From NCBI GenBank assembly GCA_001791615.1, contig MGEY01000049.1:3991-9680 (forward strand): DNA of 5,690 bases, in the 5' to 3' direction. The notes beneath the pieces are model-generated. The model was not told the DNA's origin. It did no database searches and saw nothing but the letters and a program-made list of their open reading frames with translations. A program made the position numbers and the translations under genes. The DNA is from Candidatus Uhrbacteria bacterium RIFOXYA2_FULL_40_9 (lineage in GTDB: Bacteria > Patescibacteriota > Patescibacteriia > UBA9934 > GWF2-40-263). Within the stretch, counting starts at the first letter, position 1. Each line of letters starts with the position of its first letter. Below, in pieces: positions 1 through 5,690 of this stretch.

Positions 1-442
1 TCGTAATCTTTTCATCGGGCGATCCCACAGCCTTACTCACATCTGCTGGTGAACCACTGAAAAGAACAGCATCAATTTCTTCTTTTCCGACTTTTGTAGG
101 TCTTTTGCGAATATCTGCATGCTGCAAACTCACTGTTGGTCCGAGAAACTGTTGAAAAATTTCCAAAGAATTCTCCGGAACTCTTCCTCCAAACAGTTTT
201 TGCAAATACAGCTCAGCAAGTTGTGACCAACCGCGTTCACGTAATTGCCCAATGCCTTTTTCCATGAGCACACTTGGATTACCCATGGTTGTGTCTATAA
301 GAAGAAGAGTCTTTCCAAAAGCAACAGCCTCCATTTCTTGTTGAGCTTCCCATAAACTGGAAAGATGCCGTTCAATGCGAGCACTTGTTTCATCGAGCAC
401 TTTTTCTTGAAAAGCAACTGGGCGTTCTTTTTGAAATGACAT
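1..442 (-). CDS. Class I glutamine-amidotransferase-like protein, N-terminal part (cut by window edge)
   Basis: The gene runs off the left edge, so only its first 147 codons are visible. The ATG at 442 is preceded by AGGA with a 5-nt spacer. After a polar, probably helical extension of about 40 residues comes a hydrophobic strand, LLLID (residues 46-50). A second strand runs into the turn DAVLFSGSPADV (124-135). This resembles the SGGPxSV turn of the GuaA/GMP-synthase-type class I amidotransferase domain, which contributes to the oxyanion hole. In GuaA the nucleophilic cysteine (GxCxG) lies some 27 residues after this turn, which here falls just outside the window, so catalysis cannot be judged. 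These enzymes release ammonia from glutamine for a partner synthase or domain; no partner is visible. The N-terminal extension is longer than in GuaA, where the first strand is near residue 1. GC is low (about 35% in a sampled line), like the 968-aa gene. The coding call is firm and the family call moderate; it could be another flavodoxin-like Rossmann protein. Confidence 0.72.
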   Translation of the reverse strand, partial: MSFQKERPVAFQEKVLDETSARIERHLSSLWEAQQEMEAVAFGKTLLLIDTTMGNPSVLMEKGIGQLRERGWSQLAELYLQKLFGGRVPENSLEIFQQFLGPTVSLQHADIRKRPTKVGKEEIDAVLFSGSPADVSKAVGSPDEKIT

Positions 443-476
443 AAATATCCTTTTGTAAGAAATAATTTATACACCT

Positions 477-505
477 ATACTAGCAAAAATCCCTTTTCTC
501 TTCAA
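477..505 (-). promoter_or_regulatory. Promoter of the amidotransferase-like gene
   Basis: Read on the minus strand, TTGAAG (500-505) is separated by 17 bp from TAGTAT (477-482). TGC precedes the -10, giving an extended -10 element. Each hexamer matches the sigma70 consensus at 4 of 6 positions. Transcription would start near 470, leaving a leader of about 28 nt before the ATG at 442. The -35 lies only 5 bp beyond the T-run of the upstream terminator, so this gene appears to be transcribed separately from the 636-aa gene. Confidence 0.55.
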
Positions 506-510
506 TAAAC

Positions 511-556
511 AAAAAACCACTCAGCAAGCGCAAACCCACAGGGTCGGCTTGATGAG
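511..556 (-). terminator. Rho-independent terminator of the 636-aa gene
   Basis: It begins 13 bp after the TAA stop at 570-572. On the minus strand CTCA and CAAGC (separated by one mismatched base) pair with GCTTG and TGAG (547-551 and 553-556 against 525-529 and 520-523). Inside this, ACCC (541-544) pairs with GGGT (534-537) around a TGT loop. The hairpin is followed by TGG and a run of six T. On the plus strand no comparable T-run follows, so it should act on minus-strand transcripts only. Confidence 0.85.
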
Positions 557-569
557 CAGTCAGAAGGTA

Positions 570-2480
570 TTAGTCACGAGAGAATTTTACAGGTGATTCA
601 AGGTAATAACCTGTATCCAGACGAATCGGTTGACCCAGATCAAGGGCAATTTCTGTCACCTCACGCAGCTCTTGCGAGCGATGGTGCATCAGTGCGCAAC
701 GCGCATAATCACACTCCTGCTTAATCTGAGCAAGAAGCTCAATTGCTTTCGCATGATGAGCTTGGGCTGTTTCCATGACTGTGGGCGGAATCTCGTCGCG
801 CCGATCGTCTTCATAAAGATCGCTATAACACTCACCCTGTTCATTGAGTCCTTCAATAAATTCTGTCAGTTCGAACTCACGTTCAAGATCACTCAAGTCC
901 CACCAATCATTATCTACATCCGGCCAAATTTCCTTATAAGCCTCATTGATCCTTGACTGGAAGGCCTCAGCAAGCTGATGATCAACTCCTTCTTCTGGAA
1001 GGATGGCTTCCACACCGTAGTGCTGAAGAAGCGCTGAGGCAACACCAAAACGCTGTTGATCCTTAGCCAAACGATAGGCATCAGGCAGGAGACTCGAGAA
1101 CCATTTTGTTGGATTTGTCAGATGCTGACTCGTCGCTCTTCCCCCATAGAACAGCCCCCAACTTTCTCCAAAAAACAGCACGAGCTGGAAAGCTTTATTG
1201 ACTTCTCCACGCGCAACCATCTCCATGATCTTCTGTCGGAAAAAGGCATGATCATTTTCAACAGGTGTGTAATCCCTGTAACTTACCTTTTCCCGTCTTT
1301 CCCACAGACCACAGCAACCAAGCTGCATAAAACACTTCAGAAACCACACGGGAGGATAGTCCATTTTCACGAAATAATCGTCCCAAAGTGACTTGAGATA
1401 GACTGGACGCAAAATGGCGGAAACCTCAGGATCCCCATGATCGCGATCGTGCGTGAAACACTTAGCGCCTGCCATAGCAAGCATAAACTGCGGACGACAA
1501 TCGCCCACAGCCTTACGCATCATGGCAAGAAACTCTTCCCGTACCTGCTGCTCAGACCAACCAAGCGCCAGAAAGCGATCAACAAGTGGATTGAGTTCTT
1601 CCTTCTCAGAAGTAGCCCGTTCCTGAATTCCCAAGACCTCGCGACGGATTTCAAACAAACGTCCGCGACGGAAGTGAGATTGAAGATTCCAGAGTTCCAC
1701 CTTGATACGCAGTTCATCATCTTCAGAAAGCACAAGCGCTGCGACATCGTGAATCCCATACACCCAGCGCCAGTTCGTGGGCATCGGGCCTTCGGATACA
1801 ATGCGTGTCATGGCCTTTCGCACCAAATCAGCAACCTGCTGCTTAGACCAACCAAGATACTGCTGGAGACCGGCCAGATCGATATAAATAGCTTCTGCTT
1901 CTTCTTTTCCTGTCGCTTCCTTTGTCACCCAAACGACACAAATACGCTTCCGATGTTCGCGTGCCCATTCAAAGGTCTCGAGTTGCTCTGTATTTGTGGA
2001 GTCACAAGGAACATCCATGATCGTGTCAAAATAAACCTTCACAGAGTGAGGATCAACATCCACCTTAAAGTAGGTTCGATAGTGTTCTGTCAGTTCCATC
2101 ACAAGGGTGGCAAGATCATCGCGCATTTCATGGCGCAACAGAAGTTCAAGTTTGTCAACCGGCTTGGTAAGAAGATGAAGCCTCGTACGGATTTTCTCTT
2201 CCATCTGTCTTCTCCTTTGAGCTTGCTCTGTCTCGGGCTGATCCCGGCGAGCGCACTCCATTCGGGTGATGAAGCCCTCAAGGGCTTCACTTCCGTGATC
2301 CCTGCGCAAGATTGCCAGGGCACGGACAGCTTTGACCTGACGTGGTGGCCACTTCCGAGCAACAGCTGCACGCTGCACCTGTTTTACGCTCAGTGAAGGG
2401 TCTTTTGCCAGATCAACAAGCTCTGAATGGGGCAAAGCAAACCGACCAGCTTTTTCCAGCTCTTCGATGCTCTGCACCAT
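570..2480 (-). CDS. Tryptophan-rich helical-repeat protein of unknown function (636 aa)
   Basis: I do not recognise this family. The ATG at 2480 has GAGAGG (2488-2493) 7 nt upstream. The gene ends with TAA and a strong terminator. The product has no signal peptide or membrane segment, so it is probably cytoplasmic. It is mostly helical and charged, with a stretch of likely strands between about residues 145 and 200 (SVKVYFDTI, RICVVWVT, EAIYIDLAG). The motif W-(P/S)-x-x-Q-V occurs three times: WPPRQV at 44-49, WSKQQV at 211-216 and WSEQQV at 308-313. The last two lie in an extended LGWSxQQV context 97 residues apart and are followed by similar helix patterns, which suggests a duplicated helical module. 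Sixteen tryptophans (about 2.5%) and eleven cysteines, including a CC pair at 389-390, are unusual. Residues 519-562 are acidic and Trp-rich (WPDVDNDWWDLSD). No catalytic motif is visible; a scaffold or binding protein is possible. GC is about 50-60% in sampled lines, far above both neighbours. Confidence 0.9.
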   Translation of the reverse strand: MVQSIEELEKAGRFALPHSELVDLAKDPSLSVKQVQRAAVARKWPPRQVKAVRALAILRRDHGSEALEGFITRMECARRDQPETEQAQRRRQMEEKIRTRLHLLTKPVDKLELLLRHEMRDDLATLVMELTEHYRTYFKVDVDPHSVKVYFDTIMDVPCDSTNTEQLETFEWAREHRKRICVVWVTKEATGKEEAEAIYIDLAGLQQYLGWSKQQVADLVRKAMTRIVSEGPMPTNWRWVYGIHDVAALVLSEDDELRIKVELWNLQSHFRRGRLFEIRREVLGIQERATSEKEELNPLVDRFLALGWSEQQVREEFLAMMRKAVGDCRPQFMLAMAGAKCFTHDRDHGDPEVSAILRPVYLKSLWDDYFVKMDYPPVWFLKCFMQLGCCGLWERREKVSYRDYTPVENDHAFFRQKIMEMVARGEVNKAFQLVLFFGESWGLFYGGRATSQHLTNPTKWFSSLLPDAYRLAKDQQRFGVASALLQHYGVEAILPEEGVDHQLAEAFQSRINEAYKEIWPDVDNDWWDLSDLEREFELTEFIEGLNEQGECYSDLYEDDRRDEIPPTVMETAQAHHAKAIELLAQIKQECDYARCALMHHRSQELREVTEIALDLGQPIRLDTGYYLESPVKFSRD

Positions 2481-2579
2481 TTTTTAACCTCTCTCGTAAG
2501 TTGTGAAGAACATCCCGTGTGCGCTCTGTTACGCCACCTATTCGGTTTCACGGGGCCAGTAAGGTTTTCGCCTCACAGA
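2481..2579 (-). promoter_or_regulatory. Structured GC-rich 5' leader of the 636-aa gene
   Basis: About 100 nt lie between the predicted transcription start (near 2579) and the ATG. On the minus strand the RNA can form GTGAGG-CGAAAA-CCTTAC (2576-2559, 6 bp including one G-U). It can also form a larger stem, CCCGTG (2554-2549) with CACGGG (2519-2514). This encloses an ACC/GGT mini-hairpin and a GTG+GC/GC+CAC stem with one bulged G. The Shine-Dalgarno GAGAGG is at 2493-2488. AACCT in the first hairpin (2566-2562) is complementary to AGGTT (2490-2486) at the Shine-Dalgarno, so alternative pairings could hide the ribosome site. A nine-codon upstream frame (2513-2484, MFFTTYERG then TAA) ends 3 nt before the gene's ATG, in the same frame. 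The pairings were worked out by eye; a known riboswitch class was not recognised. Confidence 0.45.
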
Positions 2580-2585
2580 CACCAG

Positions 2586-2614
2586 ATCTCATCATTCTTA
2601 AGTCAAAATGTCAA
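2586..2614 (-). promoter_or_regulatory. Promoter of the 636-aa gene
   Basis: On the minus strand a perfect -35 box, TTGACA (2609-2614), is followed after 17 bp by TGAGAT (2586-2591). The -10 hexamer matches only 3 of 6 consensus positions, but TGA sits just before it, forming an extended -10. A consensus -35 with a weak -10 suits a regulated promoter. The tandem repeat at 2619-2637 lies 4 bp upstream of the -35. Confidence 0.55.
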
Positions 2615-2618
2615 TAAT

Positions 2619-2637
2619 TGATACCTGTATGATACCT
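2619..2637 (-). repeat. Tandem 8-bp direct repeat, candidate operator
   Basis: On the minus strand AGGTATCA occurs twice (2619-2626 and 2630-2637), with an 11-bp start-to-start distance, close to one helical turn. It lies between the stop codon of the 968-aa gene (2651-2653) and the -35 of the 636-aa gene, 4 bp upstream of that -35. Two identical half-sites on the same DNA face at this position would suit a regulator binding head-to-tail and contacting RNA polymerase. The regulator is unknown. Confidence 0.4.
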
Positions 2638-2650
2638 TTCGACTATTTGG

Positions 2651-5557
2651 CTAGATTATTGTTATTTCATAGGCATCTTGCCATGAATACGCAAAAGGTG
2701 AATAAGAAAACTGGTGTACGTGTGAAAGAGATCTCATGGGAAGTTGCAATCTCTTTATGATTGCATGTAATTCTTCACGATTTGAAAATATTGTTGGATT
2801 GGAAGGAATCAACACAGATTTTGCTCCAATAGCTTTTGCACATTGTTTTGCATAATCAAGCATTGCTTGTACCAATTTTTCACCATTGACTTCTCGCAAA
2901 ACAGACAAACTTGGATTAATTCCTGGCAGGGAAAGATACACCTCTCCGTCTTCATGTATGATTTCAAAATGCATTCCTCCTCTTGCCACTCCATCATCAC
3001 CGAACATCACTACATTAGAAAACTCTTGTTTATTCCAAAGCTGATCATCAACAGCAACACAAACTCCCATATTCAAACCTGCCACAGCGTGCATCTTTCG
3101 TTTTGTTATCTGAAACCGCAATGTTCGTACTTCACCACCTTCTGCTCCTTCAACAAAAGACCACTTACTCATCTCCTTTTCCATGGCTGATGCATCAGCA
3201 CCAAGAATTTTTGTGACAATAATTGACGAAATTTTTCCTGTTTCAGAGGTTGTTCCTTTGGCTCCGACAAAAATCACATCTAATGAGTCTTCTATCATCT
3301 TCTCAGTTATCTCTGTTCCTTCTTCTTTAATAGTTTGTAAAACATGATCATAAATATCCCCTTCAAATTTTACCCCCAAATCTCTCGCAATAGCATTGAT
3401 TCTTTCAGATTTTTGTCTTTCATCCATTCGATCATTTCTTAAAATTCCTGCAATGGATCTAGCTATCATTTTTTTGGTTCTTGGAGAAATGTCACGTCTT
3501 ATCGCTTGCGCAATTTTTTCCTGATATCCTTTTGGATCTGCTGCCTCATAAGCTTGTAGAGCGACACTTACAACATCTCGAAGAGAATCTTTTAACCATT
3601 CAAAAAACCGAACTGCTTCTTCACGTCCTGAAATAAAATCAGGAAGTTTTGCTCCTCCACGAGCAAGATAGAAAGCATAACCATTCCTCAATGCTTCTTT
3701 TGTTTGTGCAGGACCTGATTCTGCAAGAAGATCGACCATCTTTCGTCCGACTTCTACAACAACGCTCGGGCCCATAAGCAATTCATCACTTTCCGCTTTT
3801 TCCTTTTCTCTTGTAATGATTTTCTTTCCATTAACCAATCCGACAACTTCACTGAGACGATTCCAAGGTGTTGTGTCAAATTCTTTTCCAGAAGTTAATT
3901 CCCATTTTCCAAGAGGAAAAGTGACTTCTTTTCCCTGATGAACATTCCATTCCACTGGCACATCATCTTGTCGATCCTTTCGTCTTTGAATCAACCAATC
4001 ATATTCCTGTCGTGAAACACCTAAAGCAGGAGGAAAAATATGAGATACTATTCCTAATTGATAACTATCTAATCCTTCTTCTGGATAGTCTCCATCATGG
4101 ATTTCCTTTATCTGGTGTTGTACTTCTTTAGTCATCTCACGGGCAACATCCTGCACACTCTGACCTGATGCAATCCTTGTTTTGAATTCATGAAATAACC
4201 GTGGTGTCCAAGGAAGTTTTGCATCAAGGTAAGGAACTAAATGTACTTCCTCTCGTAAGGGTATAGTTGTACCTTGAAGTACACCTAAATTATCTTTTCC
4301 AAAAGAACTATCAATATAAAACTGTAAAAAATCCTGAAAACGTGCTCCTGTTTTATTCATGAGTTGACGAAAAACCTTTGCTGATTCTCTGTCAGGGCAA
4401 ACAAGATCAAGAAAATAAAAATTCCCATATTCACAACTAACAACCTCCGTTAAAATATCAAAAGTGCGAAATGCGGCTGCTCCCTGATTTTCCAATAGTG
4501 GCCGGATGATTCCTTCTGTTAATTCTTTTGCTTCTAACTCCCATGACTGACAAAAGAGGCGATCTAAACTTACCAGGTTTTTTTCAACAGCAGCTGGAGG
4601 CAGTTGTTCAATCAAACGAAAAAGTTTTTTGCGAATAAACTCCTGATACTTTTCAAGATATACTTCTGCCCGCTTTGGAATCAATGCTATGGTCCATGCA
4701 CGATCGTCTGGAGTCATTTTCTCACAATCTTCAAATCCCCTTGAAAAATCATTTTGCGAACCTTCCTGTCTGATTTTCCATTGTTCAATTTGTTCATCTT
4801 CAAATTCCAATTCTCTTAGTATTGGCAAGGAAAGGCTCAGATAGAGCGACCTTTGATCATATGTGTTATGTGTCTCAATCAAAATTTTTCGTATCTCACT
4901 TTGGGAAAGAACTTCTAAAACCCTAGTCAAATCATCATCGCGAATCGCCTCAACAATAGAAAGACCATCTTTTTGATAACCCTCACGAGCAATAACATCC
5001 CACTCACCCTGCTTAAACGCATCAATAAAACCACGACGCTCGTTATCTATTGCGCGAAAATGCATTATAGACGCAAGTGCATCCTGGACATATCTCCTTT
5101 TTTGAATACGATCTAAATGCTTCCATGGAGTCTGACCAAATGTTTCTTCTCGTGGTCCAGATGATAACCATTTTTTAACAACAAATTCAGGTTGCACACG
5201 TTCCATGATCGTTTTTGATAGATAATGTAGACAAAAATTTGGTTGATTGAAAAAAAATTTCTGAACCTCAAGATCTTCTTGAACCTCAGGAGGTAAAGCG
5301 GAAAATATTCCCTCTGAACTAATATCGAATCTATTCCTACTAAACACTTTTTGCCAAAATAGAATATTACACAAATCATTTCGGTCAATACGATTAACAA
5401 TTGGTACGTAAATTGATGCCCAACTTCTTCCTCTATCCGTTGGCGGAATTTCCTCCAAAGCCTCCTCAAATTTTTGATAAGCTTTTTCAGCATCTAATTC
5501 TTGTTGTCTTTTTTCCTGTTGTTCTTGCTCCACATCCTCCCATCCTTCCTCAATCAT
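2651..5557 (-). CDS. Large soluble protein of unknown function with a GNAT-like C-terminal region (968 aa)
   Basis: I do not recognise the family. The ATG at 5557 is preferred because AGGAG lies 4 nt upstream. The frame stays open to an ATG at 5617 (988 aa), but that start has no Shine-Dalgarno and would leave a leader of only about 16 nt. Numbering here starts at 5557. Residues 2-37 are Glu/Gln-rich and probably coiled coil. Residues 40-800 are mainly charged helices with no motif I can name. The C-terminus contains MGVCVAVDDQLW (830-841), two probable strands ending in ARGGMHFEII (858-867), then YLSLPGINPS (874-883). A helix (893-908) leads to a strand, SVLIPSN (914-920), and a last helix (925-937). 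This order matches the strand-strand-helix-strand-helix core of GNAT acetyltransferases, but the RGxGIG/A loop that binds acetyl-CoA is absent, so activity is doubtful. No signal peptide or membrane segment is seen. The gene ends with TAG, without a visible intrinsic terminator before the next gene. It is AT-rich. Confidence 0.88.
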   Translation of the reverse strand: MIEEGWEDVEQEQQEKRQQELDAEKAYQKFEEALEEIPPTDRGRSWASIYVPIVNRIDRNDLCNILFWQKVFSRNRFDISSEGIFSALPPEVQEDLEVQKFFFNQPNFCLHYLSKTIMERVQPEFVVKKWLSSGPREETFGQTPWKHLDRIQKRRYVQDALASIMHFRAIDNERRGFIDAFKQGEWDVIAREGYQKDGLSIVEAIRDDDLTRVLEVLSQSEIRKILIETHNTYDQRSLYLSLSLPILRELEFEDEQIEQWKIRQEGSQNDFSRGFEDCEKMTPDDRAWTIALIPKRAEVYLEKYQEFIRKKLFRLIEQLPPAAVEKNLVSLDRLFCQSWELEAKELTEGIIRPLLENQGAAAFRTFDILTEVVSCEYGNFYFLDLVCPDRESAKVFRQLMNKTGARFQDFLQFYIDSSFGKDNLGVLQGTTIPLREEVHLVPYLDAKLPWTPRLFHEFKTRIASGQSVQDVAREMTKEVQHQIKEIHDGDYPEEGLDSYQLGIVSHIFPPALGVSRQEYDWLIQRRKDRQDDVPVEWNVHQGKEVTFPLGKWELTSGKEFDTTPWNRLSEVVGLVNGKKIITREKEKAESDELLMGPSVVVEVGRKMVDLLAESGPAQTKEALRNGYAFYLARGGAKLPDFISGREEAVRFFEWLKDSLRDVVSVALQAYEAADPKGYQEKIAQAIRRDISPRTKKMIARSIAGILRNDRMDERQKSERINAIARDLGVKFEGDIYDHVLQTIKEEGTEITEKMIEDSLDVIFVGAKGTTSETGKISSIIVTKILGADASAMEKEMSKWSFVEGAEGGEVRTLRFQITKRKMHAVAGLNMGVCVAVDDQLWNKQEFSNVVMFGDDGVARGGMHFEIIHEDGEVYLSLPGINPSLSVLREVNGEKLVQAMLDYAKQCAKAIGAKSVLIPSNPTIFSNREELHAIIKRLQLPMRSLSHVHQFSYSPFAYSWQDAYEITII

Positions 5558-5561
5558 TGTT

Positions 5562-5566
5562 CTCCT
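5562..5566 (-). promoter_or_regulatory. Shine-Dalgarno that sets the start of the 968-aa gene
   Basis: AGGAG on the minus strand, 4 nt before the ATG at 5557. The alternative in-frame ATG at 5617 is preceded only by an A-rich tract with no purine-rich GGAG-like site. This is the main reason for the shorter start. Confidence 0.65.
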
Positions 5567-5639
5567 ACTTGTTGCTTTCTCTCTGCCGAACCCTATATTT
5601 TCACTTCTTTTTTGCATATTGTTTTTTTAAACTGCATAA

Positions 5640-5667
5640 ATTTTATCAAAAATAGGCTTTGAGTGAA
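5640..5667 (-). promoter_or_regulatory. Promoter of the 968-aa gene
   Basis: On the minus strand TTCACT (5662-5667, 4 of 6 to consensus) is followed after 16 bp by TAAAAT (5640-5645, 5 of 6). TGA precedes the -10, giving an extended -10. Transcription would begin near 5633, about 76 nt before the preferred ATG at 5557. The rest of the upstream sequence (5668-5690) shows nothing else. Confidence 0.5.
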
Positions 5668-5690
5668 AGGATACGTTCTCTTTCATGTCA

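Noticed and set aside
1437..2396. 319-codon open frame on the plus strand inside the 636-aa gene
   Set aside because: It lies wholly antisense to a gene with promoter, Shine-Dalgarno and terminator, and its translation is rich in His, Cys and Phe without domain-like pattern. It is a shadow of the GC-rich gene.
2514..2555. Resemblance of the leader to RNase P RNA (GTGAAAC followed by GGTGGCGTAACAGAGCGCAC)
   Set aside because: Part of the leader recalls the GTGAAA...GGTGCGGTAAGAGCGCACC segment of rnpB, but the leader is only about 100 nt and the universal GAGGAAAGTCC and ACAGAA core parts are missing. Most likely coincidence.
562..2640. Short shared words (taccttt-like near 565 and 2633; acctgtat at 609 and 2623) as ends of a mobile element
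   Set aside because: Matches of 7-8 bp are expected by chance over this length, one lies in coding sequence, and there is no transposase or integrase.
2615..2650. Terminator after the 968-aa gene
   Set aside because: No stable hairpin followed by a T-run is present between its stop and the next promoter, so read-through into the 636-aa gene is possible.
5555..5617. Longer start of the large protein at 5617
   Set aside because: The 20 extra codons are open, but the start lacks a Shine-Dalgarno and lies about 16 nt from the predicted transcription start. It is not excluded, since leaderless or weak starts occur.

Overview
The window holds three consecutive genes, all read on the minus strand, so transcription runs from the high coordinates to the low ones. 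In that order they are: a 968-codon protein of unknown function (2651-5557), a 636-codon tryptophan-rich helical protein of unknown function (570-2480), and the first 147 codons of a class I glutamine-amidotransferase-like protein (442 down to the left edge). No tRNA, rRNA, CRISPR array, insertion sequence or phage gene was found. The plus-strand open frames lie inside these genes and look like shadows.

No gene here identifies the organism. Unrecognised giant soluble proteins, AT-rich DNA and compact intergenic regions suggest an uncultivated bacterium, possibly of the Patescibacteria/CPR type; this is a guess. The genetic code looks standard: visible stops are TAA and TAG, and a 968-codon AT-rich frame without in-frame TGA argues against the code-25 lineages (Absconditabacteria, Gracilibacteria), where TGA encodes glycine.

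Each gene has a plausible sigma70-type promoter, and all three promoters have an extended -10 (TGn before the hexamer). A good Shine-Dalgarno sequence supports each chosen start. The middle gene is the most striking. It sits in its own transcription unit: a tandem 8-bp repeat with 11-bp spacing next to the -35 box, a 100-nt GC-rich leader that can fold into hairpins, the coding region, and a strong intrinsic terminator. The unit is about 50-60% GC in sampled lines, against roughly 27-37% in the genes on both sides. That could mean acquisition from elsewhere or strong codon selection.

The 968-aa protein ends in a region whose order of strands and helices resembles a GNAT acetyltransferase fold without a recognisable acetyl-CoA loop. 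The 636-aa protein repeats a W-(S/P)-x-x-Q-V motif three times. No shared pathway can be shown for the three genes.
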